From a bacterium (lineage in GTDB: Bacteria; Patescibacteriota; Saccharimonadia; Saccharimonadales; Saccharimonadaceae), in assembly GCA_004561445.1 (NCBI GenBank), contig SFVX01000001.1, positions 310,001 through 374,000 of the forward strand: a stretch of DNA of 64,000 bases, written 5' to 3'. A program made the translations under genes and the position numbers. Below, in pieces: positions 1 to 7,123 of this stretch. Within the stretch, counting starts at the first letter, position 1; each line of letters opens with the position of its first letter. The notes beneath the pieces are model-generated. The model saw nothing but the letters and a program-made list of their open reading frames with translations. It made no database searches and was not told the origin of the DNA.

Positions 1-346
1 CGTAAGCTTTGAGCTCTGCTTTGAGTTCTTTGTAATTCTCGATGATACCGTTATGAACCAAGAAAACGTTGCCGGCGTTGTGCGGGTGAGCGTTATTTAC
101 CGTAACGCCACCGTGCGTAGCCCAGCGAGTATGGCCGATACCGAGATGGCCGGTATGTGGCTTTGGCTCGAGAACGTGCTCGAGTTCGACAATTTTTCCA
201 ACGGAGCGTGCGAGATGAGGATTATTCTCGTCGTCCAAAGTTGCGATTCCAGCGGAGTCGTATCCGCGATATTCTAGACGTTTAAGGCTATTTACTAAGA
301 CATCTTGAGCCTTGCGTGTTCCAATATATCCGACAATCCCACACAT
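1..346 (-). CDS. glmS: glutamine-fructose-6-phosphate aminotransferase, N-terminal part (cut by window edge)
   Basis: Makes glucosamine-6-phosphate from fructose-6-phosphate and glutamine, the first step towards UDP-GlcNAc for peptidoglycan and surface glycans; cytosolic. The first 115 residues are present. The protein begins MCGIVGYIGTR, so the nucleophile Cys of the class II glutaminase domain sits directly after the initiator Met. The motifs EYRGYDSAGIA, HTRWATHGG and HNGIIENY are typical of GlmS. The start is fixed by the Cys2 rule and by an AAAGGAGG ribosome binding site about 8 nt upstream. The sugar isomerase domains lie outside the window. Confidence 0.96.
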   Translation of the reverse strand, partial: MCGIVGYIGTRKAQDVLVNSLKRLEYRGYDSAGIATLDDENNPHLARSVGKIVELEHVLEPKPHTGHLGIGHTRWATHGGVTVNNAHPHNAGNVFLVHNGIIENYKELKAELKAY

Positions 347-441
347 AATACCTCCTTTTGTTATAAAATCTATTATACCATAAGCGAATCTTGGGGGGGT
401 GACAGATGAGACGCATGGTGGTGTTTTAGGGTGAAATATGC

Positions 442-470
442 TTGACAGATTTGAGAGAACTTTGTAAACT
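442..470 (+). promoter_or_regulatory. sigma70-type promoter of tRNA-Asn
   Basis: TTGACA at 442-447, a 17-bp spacer and TAAACT at 465-470, ending 10 bp before the tRNA. The -35 is perfect and the -10 is two bases off consensus. Confidence 0.7.
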
Positions 471-480
471 AAGAATACAA

Positions 481-555
481 TCCCCTGTAGCTCAATGGTG
501 GAGCAAGAAGCTGTTAACTTCGAGGTTGTCAGTTCGAGTCTGACCGGGGGAGCCA
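481..555 (+). tRNA. tRNA-Asn (anticodon GTT)
   Basis: A 7-bp acceptor stem (481-487 with 545-551, one G-T pair), discriminator G552 and an encoded CCA at 553-555. The anticodon loop reads CTGTTAAC with anticodon GTT, and the T arm contains GTTCGAGTC. It stands alone, with its own promoter and terminator. Confidence 0.95.
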
Positions 556-566
556 AATTTGATTTT

Positions 567-595
567 AAAAATTCCCCCTTTCGGGGAAATTTTTT
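567..595. terminator. rho-independent terminator, probably bidirectional
   Basis: An A/T-flanked hairpin (ATTCCCCC, loop TTTC, GGGGAAAT) followed by a T run on the plus strand and, read from the other side, a T run on the minus strand. It ends tRNA-Asn and overlaps the stop of the convergent surface-protein operon. Confidence 0.75.
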
Positions 596-1334
596 ATGCT
601 TGCTTTTTGATTATTGTCATCGAGGTTGCTAGACCGAGTATACTTGCGAATAAGACATAGAGATTTAGAATTAGGTTATCGCCGGTTTTTGGGCCGTTCG
701 GAAGCTCTTGGGGTTTATCATTACTGCCGTGATCTGGGCAAGATGGACAATTTGGACAGCAAGGACAGTCTGGACAGACCGGTTTATCGTCGATGTAGCC
801 TTCAGCGGTAAAAATCCAGTCGACTTCACCGACGCGATGCATATATTTATTACCGAGCGTCACTGGGACGTCGAGCTGAACCGTAAGCTTCGTACTGGCG
901 CCATTTACGAATTCACCAAGAAGCTGGTTTTGACTCAGGCCATCGAGTTGGTCGGGAGTAGCAGAGTAGATAAGATTGCCGCCGTTATAGACTTTGAGGC
1001 TGAGCTGGTGCAAAAAGTCATGCATAGTAGCCGTGTTGTCATCAGTGCTAATAGGCGGATTCGCAATATCGTCATGCGTTTCGGCGCGGAGATAGATTTT
1101 GACATAATCATACTCGGGCGCAGTGTTTCTAACTTTAATTTCTTCGGTTAATTTGTCGCCCGGATAGACGTTTTTAAAGTTATCAAAGAGATCGTGGTTG
1201 GGGTAGATGACAAAATTGTCAGCACCGCCCTCGAAGTAAACGGCGGAATTAAGCGCCGATACAGAAACAGAGTTCGATAACACAAAAACTGAACTCAAGA
1301 GTAAAATAATGACTGCTGTGATTTTCTTAGACAT
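594..1334 (-). CDS. secreted, wall/membrane-anchored protein with Cys-rich stalk (last gene of SipW operon)
   Basis: 246 residues, function unknown. Seen: an N-terminal signal peptide (hydrophobic stretch about residues 5-27), a soluble part of about 150 residues containing repeated beta-type segments, then a cysteine-rich stalk at residues 187-199 (seven Cys in CPxC-like spacing) with His202. The C-terminus is a sorting-signal-like tail: PKTGDN at 215-220, a hydrophobic segment and a KK-containing end. It lies 2 bp after the TasA-like 190-residue protein, as the last gene of the operon headed by the SipW-type peptidase. Its central region may belong to the same CalY-like fold, so it could be the anchor or tip of the fibre. 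No sortase is visible in this window, so covalent anchoring is inference. Confidence 0.7.
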   Translation of the reverse strand: MSKKITAVIILLLSSVFVLSNSVSVSALNSAVYFEGGADNFVIYPNHDLFDNFKNVYPGDKLTEEIKVRNTAPEYDYVKIYLRAETHDDIANPPISTDDNTATMHDFLHQLSLKVYNGGNLIYSATPDQLDGLSQNQLLGEFVNGASTKLTVQLDVPVTLGNKYMHRVGEVDWIFTAEGYIDDKPVCPDCPCCPNCPSCPDHGSNDKPQELPNGPKTGDNLILNLYVLFASILGLATSMTIIKKQA

Positions 1335-1336
1335 TT

Positions 1337-1909
1337 TTACTCCTCAGGCCAACCTTGCGCAGAATAAACGTCTGCTCCGTTATTTTTTTGTTGTACCGCC
1401 TGCGCCTTTAATTTAAGACCAAAAGTCGCGCCTTTATAGATATTTTCGAGATTATCTTTTAATGAAACGGTTGTAAAAAACGGCTCAGTTGTCTCAGATT
1501 TCTGCAGAGCGCGATAGTAGTAATAATAACCATCACCACCGTCCAGCCAATAGCGCGAGTTAATATTCATAGTAAAGATATTTTCGACTGCGATAATTGA
1601 GTTATCTATTAGTTTCGCTTCGCTAGTTGGTCTAATGCGAACCCAAGCCGCACCATCGTCGACATTTTGGACGCGCGGAATTTTACTATAACTCTGCCCC
1701 GGCATGGCATTTGCAATATCTTGAAATGGCAGCGGACGACCATCGTTGCCGACTTGATCCGTATCTTCAAAAAGTTGAATCTCGACACCACCGGACGTAA
1801 TAACGTTATGAGTACGCTCGGAGGTTACATAGAAAGCGAAAGACCCACCAACAAGCAGGGCGGCTAGCGCTGCCGCAATGCTTATTAGTGTGATCTTTCG
1901 CTTATTCAT
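1337..1909 (-). CDS. CalY/TasA-like SipW-dependent secreted protein (1 of 3)
   Basis: 190 residues. The N-terminus has the form known for SipW substrates: a hydrophobic core, then GGSFAFYVTSERTHNVITSG and VEIQL, matching the SipW-associated signal and start of the camelysin/TasA fold (known family: secreted fibre-forming beta-sandwich proteins of Bacillus biofilms). The rest shows beta-rich text with a PGQSYSKIPRVQN motif, which recurs in the two neighbours as a (V)PGxSxxKxPYxxNxG-type element. It belongs to the five-gene minus-strand operon, 16 bp after the 275-residue paralogue, with an SD-like sequence upstream. Probably a fibre or surface-layer subunit; polymerisation is inference. Confidence 0.75.
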   Translation of the reverse strand: MNKRKITLISIAAALAALLVGGSFAFYVTSERTHNVITSGGVEIQLFEDTDQVGNDGRPLPFQDIANAMPGQSYSKIPRVQNVDDGAAWVRIRPTSEAKLIDNSIIAVENIFTMNINSRYWLDGGDGYYYYYRALQKSETTEPFFTTVSLKDNLENIYKGATFGLKLKAQAVQQKNNGADVYSAQGWPEE

Positions 1910-1925
1910 CTGTTTTTATGCCTTA

Positions 1926-2753
1926 TTATTTGTCAAAAGTGGCAGCGAAAGCAGCTTGGGCAGTTTTAAAGCCAGATGCTTGGACGGCTTTTGCGCGAAC
2001 AATGACGTCAAAGCTATCAACATTCGCAAAGTTTTCTTCGGTTGCGTCTTTAGAGATTGCAATGTTGCCCCATGGGTTCCAGAAAGTCATCTCGCCTGGC
2101 CTGAGCGCATAAGTGTAAGTAAAGTCAAAGACGTAATATTCAGTACCGTCAATAGTCTTCTCAACCTTACTCTCATCAGGAGTGTAACCGTGCGTAAGAT
2201 AATAATCTACATGACTAGAAACAACGGCACCTTCATTCATGGCAGTAGTAGTCCACATACTTGGGCCATTGTCGATAATATTAAAGAGAGTCTTTGGAAT
2301 CAAAACTTCAGTGCGGACATAAGCATCAACGGTACCTTTGTTAATGACGTATGGAGCTTTACGAACGCTTTCGCCTGGAACCATGTCCTTAGCATTGATA
2401 GTGAAGTAGCTATCATTGTCGTGTTTGTAATTTGCGGCGTCGTCAAGAATTTGTTGGTCAGAGAAGTAGGCGCCATTCCAAGCAACATGGTCATTCTTTA
2501 CTCCGCTAGTGTCTTCTGGGGTACCGGTCATGTCGATGCCTGGGGTCCACAGAAGACTGTCGCTAGTACTGTCGTTAGCAACGCCAGCATTAACACGGTG
2601 AAGTTGAGACTCAATGAGTTCAATCTCGACATTGCCAACTGTAAAGTTGTTGGTGATTTCTTTGCTGTCGGTGAAGTAGGCCAAAGTGCCACCACCGAGG
2701 ACTAGCACCGCAAGACCTAGTACTGCCGAAGTTGCAATTACTTTCTTTTTCAT
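1926..2753 (-). CDS. CalY/TasA-like SipW-dependent secreted protein (2 of 3)
   Basis: 275 residues, the longest of three paralogues. The signal region contains GGGTLAYFTDSKEITNNFTV and GNVEIELIE, an almost classic SipW-type signal sequence (known: LAYFTD...N.FTVG.V.I). It has an MVPGESVRKAPYVINKGTVDAY element in mid-protein followed by an RTEVLIP strand, and a LRPGEMTFWNPWG element shared with the 235-residue paralogue. A good AAAGGAG site precedes the ATG. Likely a secreted structural protein processed by the peptidase encoded two genes upstream. TasA-like assembly into fibres is inferred from the family only. Confidence 0.8.
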   Translation of the reverse strand: MKKKVIATSAVLGLAVLVLGGGTLAYFTDSKEITNNFTVGNVEIELIESQLHRVNAGVANDSTSDSLLWTPGIDMTGTPEDTSGVKNDHVAWNGAYFSDQQILDDAANYKHDNDSYFTINAKDMVPGESVRKAPYVINKGTVDAYVRTEVLIPKTLFNIIDNGPSMWTTTAMNEGAVVSSHVDYYLTHGYTPDESKVEKTIDGTEYYVFDFTYTYALRPGEMTFWNPWGNIAISKDATEENFANVDSFDVIVRAKAVQASGFKTAQAAFAATFDK

Positions 2754-2771
2754 TTTTTCTCCTTTATTTAA

Positions 2772-3479
2772 TTAATAAACGTTATTAAATTTTGTGAATG
2801 CAGACAAAGCATTCGTAAAACCAGCCTGCTGGATTGAATCGCCGTAGACGAGAATATCGAATTTGCCGCTTGCGTCCAACCAGCCATTTTCGATTGCCGC
2901 CGTGCGCCAAGCTTCGTCAGTATTCGGTCTTAGGCCGATGCTATTAAATGGCGGGCGCTCAGTCATCTCGCCTGGAGCTAATGGCTCGTTACGCGTGTAG
3001 TTAAACTCGACATACTGTTTACCGCCGACCGTTACCGGTTTGCTGACATTTACTTGCTTCGTCCACTCAACGCCAGCACCATTGGCGCTCGACGACTCAT
3101 TGTGCCTGTAAAAGAAATGTTCAGTATCAGCACGTAGACCCGCTGGAATAAGCACACGGATACGCACATAGGCAGGAACATTGCCCGTATTCTTGAGATA
3201 TGGCATTTTGTTATATTCTTGGTTGGCCAGTAATATGCCACTACCGAGATAATTACGATAATTTATGGCACTATTAATAATGTCACTATCGCTTAGCATT
3301 TCGCCAGTTTCACTATTCTTGCGATCAACCGACGCCTCGAGAAGCCATACTTTAACGCTGCCGACTGCAAAAGTATTTCTTGCGGATTGGGTATCAGTAA
3401 AGTAAGAAAGCGTAATGCTAGAACAAGATACGATTGCCAGCACACAAACTAGCGACAATGCGAATATTTTGTTTTTCAT
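2772..3479 (-). CDS. CalY/TasA-like SipW-dependent secreted protein (3 of 3)
   Basis: 235 residues. The signal peptide is followed by LSYFTDTQSARNTFAVGSVK, the SipW-type processing region. It shares YNKMPYLKNTGNVPAYVRIR, the following LIPAG strand and an EPLAPGEMTERPPF element with the 275-residue neighbour, so the two are clear paralogues. A strong AAAGGAGGG site precedes the ATG. It is the first substrate gene after the signal peptidase. Role as a surface fibre subunit is inferred from family and operon. Confidence 0.78.
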   Translation of the reverse strand: MKNKIFALSLVCVLAIVSCSSITLSYFTDTQSARNTFAVGSVKVWLLEASVDRKNSETGEMLSDSDIINSAINYRNYLGSGILLANQEYNKMPYLKNTGNVPAYVRIRVLIPAGLRADTEHFFYRHNESSSANGAGVEWTKQVNVSKPVTVGGKQYVEFNYTRNEPLAPGEMTERPPFNSIGLRPNTDEAWRTAAIENGWLDASGKFDILVYGDSIQQAGFTNALSAFTKFNNVY

Positions 3480-3524
3480 CTCCCTCCTTTCCCCCTATTA
3501 TCAACTAAATTTATCTTATCATGT

Positions 3525-4070
3525 TTATGGTTTTTCTGACGATCGCTCCTTCCTATTTTTTGGCGCGAAGGCGAATACAACCAATACAGTAGCGAATACT
3601 AACGCAATATAAATCCCTGGCGGTCGCTGAATGAAGTTTGCGAGATAGCCAAGATACGGAATAGATAAGACAGGAGTGCCGATAACATTGCGGTAATCCA
3701 CCAATGATGCGTCTGTGGCAGTATTAGCGTCACCTTTGGTACGAAACTTAAGCGTAGTCGAACCATCATCACCTACTTCATTAAGTACGCCATAAATGCG
3801 GTGAGTTACAATAGTGTCTTCGTCGGCCATAAAAGTAATAACATCGTTTTCTTTGAGCGTATTAACATCGACATTCTTAACAAAAATCAGAGAGCCAACA
3901 TGATAAGCTGGCTCCATGGATCCAGATAATACGGTCAGGAGATTGAAGCCGGCAACCTTAAGCGTCACGAGCAAAATTGCGAAGAATAAAATCACAGCAA
4001 CAAGAATAGTGGAAATAATTCCCCACGCCCTCCTACGCATGCGTTGTTTCGCAATTTTATTCCTACCCAT
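3525..4070 (-). CDS. sipW: signal peptidase I, SipW (ER/archaeal) type
   Basis: 181 residues. Cleaves signal peptides of secreted proteins at the outer face of the membrane. It has an N-terminal TM (about 15-38), the catalytic serine motif SGSMEP with Ser51, and THRIYGV with His90 in place of the usual catalytic lysine, which is the mark of the Ser-His SipW/ER-type enzymes. A second TM (about 145-170) lies near the C-terminus, as in SipW. The first gene of an operon whose next three products carry SipW-type signals, so dedicated processing is very likely. A TATAAT box (plus-strand 4079-4084) lies 8 nt before the ATG and no ribosome binding site is seen, so the transcript is nearly leaderless. 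Confidence 0.88.
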   Translation of the reverse strand: MGRNKIAKQRMRRRAWGIISTILVAVILFFAILLVTLKVAGFNLLTVLSGSMEPAYHVGSLIFVKNVDVNTLKENDVITFMADEDTIVTHRIYGVLNEVGDDGSTTLKFRTKGDANTATDASLVDYRNVIGTPVLSIPYLGYLANFIQRPPGIYIALVFATVLVVFAFAPKNRKERSSEKP

Positions 4071-4111
4071 TTAGCTTTATTATAATGCAAATTTAAGTTT
4101 TTTAACATAAA

Positions 4112-4144
4112 CAAAAAGACGCCTCTTTTGGAGGCATCTTTTTA
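4112..4144 (-). terminator. rho-independent terminator
   Basis: Inverted repeat GCCTC/GAGGC extended by an A/T stem with one mismatch; on the minus strand it ends in TTTTT. It follows the 358-residue surface protein gene. Confidence 0.75.
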
Positions 4145-4161
4145 GGTTTTATCTTATCTTA

Positions 4162-5238
4162 TTAGGCTCTTTTGGAAGCAACGAGAGTTGCACCTAGAGT
4201 AACTAGAGCACCAGCAAAGATTGCGACGAATGTAAAGAGATTATCAGCAGTAGCTGGGTTTTTCTCTTCCTTCTCTTCCTCCTCTTCGCTGTCTGCTGGG
4301 AGTTCGATTGGGGTTTTTACAGCCCAAAGGTTATTGTCATTCTTTTCAAATTCGACACCATCGGCGATATATTCTTCTTCTGGGGCGAAACTAAAGGCGC
4401 CGCCTTTGATGGTAATTTTGCCACCATCCATAGCCTCAACAAAGGTATCTTCAGCATAGTTGAAAAGGCCATCGTTAATTTCTAGGATACCTTCGTCGTT
4501 GCCACCTGCGTAGTAGACGTTATAAAGTAGTGGTTTTTTAACATTGGTTTGCGTAAATGTACCACCATTGACGGTAGCTTTATGAGCGTTCTGGAAAGCA
4601 CCAGCGGCGCTAGCTATATAGGTGCCGCCATTGATAGTCATAATACCGCCATCGTCGTTCTTGATAGTGACATTTTTTGCATCTGGAGCATCTACGACTA
4701 CATCACTACCTAATGTCATTTTTGGATTTGCATAAGCGACATCCTTGACGTAACCTACGCGGTGGTTGCTTGTTTTGCCATAGTCGTAATAACCGTTAAC
4801 GACAACGCTATTAGTGTTTTCGTCAGCTTTAATGGTAGCCTTATTGATAATCATTTCGCCGTGATTAAGAACAGCATAGTAGCTACCAGTGTGATTGATA
4901 GTAATGTCACCATCAATGGTGGTCTCACCATTGTTGAAGACACCTGCATAACCGGCAACGTTGTTGATTGTGCCCTTACCGGTTAGTGTTAGTTTTGCGC
5001 CTTTCTCGACATAGATAGTATCTTTGCCAGCCTCAGCGTTGATAGTAGCGTTATCAAGAGTAATAGTAATATTGGCGTCAGACTTGACGTAGATACCACC
5101 CTCGATAGTACCACTTAAAGTTTTAGTTGCACCGTCTGCTGATGTAATATCCATAGCATTAACTGGTGCGAGTATTGCGGCATTAGCAAGAACGCTTGCC
5201 AAAGCAGCGATACCAAATACAAGGACACCTTTCCTCAT
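4162..5238 (-). CDS. secreted anchored protein, beta-helix-like repeats
   Basis: 358 residues, function unknown. A signal peptide at about 1-28 is followed by some 260 residues of short repeated strands such as TLTGKGTINN, ETTIDGDITINH and KITIKGGAF, the look of a right-handed beta-helix or of carbohydrate-binding surface repeats. An acidic linker (PADSEEEEEKEEK) precedes a C-terminal sorting-like signal NPATADN, a hydrophobic segment and a basic tail (SKRA). The tail resembles the one in the 246-residue protein at 594-1334, so both may be handled by the same anchoring enzyme. An AAGGGAG site precedes the ATG, and it has its own terminator. Confidence 0.7.
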   Translation of the reverse strand: MRKGVLVFGIAALASVLANAAILAPVNAMDITSADGATKTLSGTIEGGIYVKSDANITITLDNATINAEAGKDTIYVEKGAKLTLTGKGTINNVAGYAGVFNNGETTIDGDITINHTGSYYAVLNHGEMIINKATIKADENTNSVVVNGYYDYGKTSNHRVGYVKDVAYANPKMTLGSDVVVDAPDAKNVTIKNDDGGIMTINGGTYIASAAGAFQNAHKATVNGGTFTQTNVKKPLLYNVYYAGGNDEGILEINDGLFNYAEDTFVEAMDGGKITIKGGAFSFAPEEEYIADGVEFEKNDNNLWAVKTPIELPADSEEEEEKEEKNPATADNLFTFVAIFAGALVTLGATLVASKRA

Positions 5239-5297
5239 ATGATATACTCCCTTTTTATTATGTACTAATTATAACACGTAGAGCTGAGTATGTGCAG

Positions 5298-5675
5298 CTA
5301 TTCTTTGCTACAATTTTGACAAGTCCCAGTTACTACGGTTTGAATATTATCGATTTTGATGTTATTTGATGCCTCTAGGCGCAAACGATTTAGTTTTGAT
5401 TTGCGAAGTTTGATATTTGATATCTTTTTGCATTTTTTGCAATAAAAATGAGAATGGTTATCAGGTATGGGGTCGAAATGATCAACGCCATCTAGCATGT
5501 GCAATTTATTAAGCTTACCCTGCTCGACCATTAGATTTAAATTGCGGTAAACTGTGGCGAGACTTATAGTTTCATCAAATTGATGAGCATCGGCACAAAC
5601 CTCTGCCGCAGTTGGGTGGTCCATGCGTTGCCTAATAACCGTCTCTATAATTTGTCTTTGTCTTGAATTACGCAT
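5298..5675 (-). CDS. Fur/PerR-family metal-dependent repressor
   Basis: 125 residues, slightly shorter than typical Fur (about 140). A winged-helix domain with the recognition segment TISLATVYRNLNLMVEQG (37-54) is followed by the dimerisation domain. Structural zinc ligands Cys79/Cys82 and Cys119/Cys122 are present, with a likely regulatory site around Asp65-His66, His74 and His76. It could sense iron, manganese, zinc or peroxide; the sequence does not decide this. It lies about 800 bp from the divergent sufCBD operon, which makes iron or redox control of Fe-S assembly attractive but unproven. An AAGGAGAAAC ribosome binding site precedes the ATG. Confidence 0.9.
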   Translation of the reverse strand: MRNSRQRQIIETVIRQRMDHPTAAEVCADAHQFDETISLATVYRNLNLMVEQGKLNKLHMLDGVDHFDPIPDNHSHFYCKKCKKISNIKLRKSKLNRLRLEASNNIKIDNIQTVVTGTCQNCSKE

Positions 5676-5718
5676 AAAGTTGTTTCTCCTTAATAATAAT
5701 TGTTACTATTAAGGCACA

Positions 5719-6393
5719 TCAATATTTTTCGTAGTTTTGCTTAGCGGATTTTATAAAAGCCGATTTGGCGTCAACGCCAAAAATACGACAATTTGTCGAA
5801 GTCTCAGAATGAGCCATTTCACTGAGGTATTCTGCATAGCTATCTCTGGCTTTTGCGTAATCTTGTTCTGCAGTATTTGCTAAATAAGAATTATTCTTAT
5901 TTAGCGTTTTATTGTGTTTCTCGGCAAAGATATATTGATCAAGGTATAGTTTTTTATATGGGTCATAAAAGACAATTACGGCCTGACGTGAATATTTCCC
6001 TGCTCGAACCGGCAAAATATATTTGCGCGGAAAGGCGTAGATAACTGCATCATTTAGCTTATCGATATCGTTTATTGATAAGAAATCCTGGCGAAAATCA
6101 TCCGAATCGCTAAGTTCTTCCTTCTTGATAAGAAATATTATTTTGTCGTTTTGCAACAATTTTTTAAGCACTGATTCGATAACTGGCGACATGTGTGGCT
6201 TTATATGATTAGATTTTTTAGGTGGTTGCCAAATTTTCGGAAGTAAGAATTTGCCTTGATCTTGATAATAGTCCTCGCTTTCAGGACAATGACAGTCTGG
6301 ATCGAGATCGCAAGAAAAATCTGGCCAACGAATATCGTCCGTAATTTTTACCTCCGTGAGTTCATCCCACGTTATGTAGTCAGATTCTATCAC
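5719..6393 (-). CDS. hypothetical protein, 224 residues, GTG start
   Basis: Not recognised. Seen: no signal peptide or TM; a Cys-containing segment near the N-terminus (SCDLDPDCHCPESEDYY), a basic middle and a predicted helical C-terminal half with Tyr-rich AKARDSYAEYLSEMA. The start is GTG at 6393, 8 nt after a TAGAAT -10-like box (plus-strand 6402-6407), so the mRNA may be nearly leaderless. It is divergent from sufC and next to the Fur-type regulator. Confidence 0.6.
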   Translation of the reverse strand: MIESDYITWDELTEVKITDDIRWPDFSCDLDPDCHCPESEDYYQDQGKFLLPKIWQPPKKSNHIKPHMSPVIESVLKKLLQNDKIIFLIKKEELSDSDDFRQDFLSINDIDKLNDAVIYAFPRKYILPVRAGKYSRQAVIVFYDPYKKLYLDQYIFAEKHNKTLNKNNSYLANTAEQDYAKARDSYAEYLSEMAHSETSTNCRIFGVDAKSAFIKSAKQNYEKY

Positions 6394-6442
6394 TATCTAA
6401 TATTCTAGCGCATTAGTGCTTTTTAATCTATTTTTACTGCGA

Positions 6443-6448
6443 TACACT
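6443..6448 (+). promoter_or_regulatory. -10 box of leaderless sufCBD mRNA
   Basis: TACACT, 6 nt before the sufC ATG at 6455. No Shine-Dalgarno sequence fits this ATG, and transcription is expected to begin at or next to the A of the ATG. No clear -35 is seen. Confidence 0.55.
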
Positions 6449-6454
6449 AGATAT

Positions 6455-7123
6455 ATGCAGTTAGAGGTGAAAGATTTTTCGGTAAGGCTTGGTGGCAAAG
6501 AATTTTTACATGATATTTGTTTTAGCATTAATTCCAACGAGACAGTAGTTATTAATGGCACAAATGGGAGCGGAAAATCTACGCTCGCAAAGGCAATCTG
6601 TGCTTTTGGTGATTATGAGTGTAATGGAAGCTTAATTTTGAACGGTAGAAACATTCTTAAACTCAATACGGAAGAGCGCGCAAAACTTGGAATCTTCTTA
6701 AGCCTACAAGAACCAATTGAAATCGCAGGGCTAAGCTACGCAGAAATGCTAAAAGCTGCGCTTGATACAAAAGGCAAAACTAATGTTAGGGATTTTCAAT
6801 TAGCGCTGGCACAGAATTTAGAACTACTGAAACTCAATCCTTTTATGGCGCAAAAACATGTAGGATCAGACTTGAGCGGCGGAGAGAAGAAAAAAATGGA
6901 AGTTTTGCAAATTCTGATGCTTAAACCAAAACTTATATTTTTAGATGAGATTGATTCTGGGCTGGATACTAAGTCAGCTAGTTTAATTTCTAAGATACTT
7001 AGAGATTACCAAATTAAGAATCATGCGAGCTTTATTGTAATTACGCATAACAAAAAGATCCTAGAGAATTTCGTTATTAATAAGTCTTATCAATTAAAAA
7101 ATAAAACACTGGTTGCTTTGTAA
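6455..7123 (+). CDS. sufC: SUF Fe-S assembly ATPase SufC
   Basis: 222 residues. ABC-type ATPase that drives the SufB-SufD scaffold in Fe-S cluster assembly in the cytosol. The Walker A motif is NGTNGSGKST, the signature is DLSGGEKKKMEVLQ, and Walker B runs LIFLDEIDSGLD, the SufC-specific form. I start it at 6455 (MQLEVKDF), which matches the family N-terminus and the -10 box 6 nt upstream; an in-frame ATG at 6416 would place the -10 box inside the gene. Its stop overlaps the sufB start (TAATG). Confidence 0.93.
   Translation: MQLEVKDFSVRLGGKEFLHDICFSINSNETVVINGTNGSGKSTLAKAICAFGDYECNGSLILNGRNILKLNTEERAKLGIFLSLQEPIEIAGLSYAEMLKAALDTKGKTNVRDFQLALAQNLELLKLNPFMAQKHVGSDLSGGEKKKMEVLQILMLKPKLIFLDEIDSGLDTKSASLISKILRDYQIKNHASFIVITHNKKILENFVINKSYQLKNKTLVAL

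Noticed and set aside
1878..2705. 275-codon open frame opposite the TasA-like gene
   Set aside because: Mirror of the minus-strand coding sequence; no ribosome binding site and no domain.
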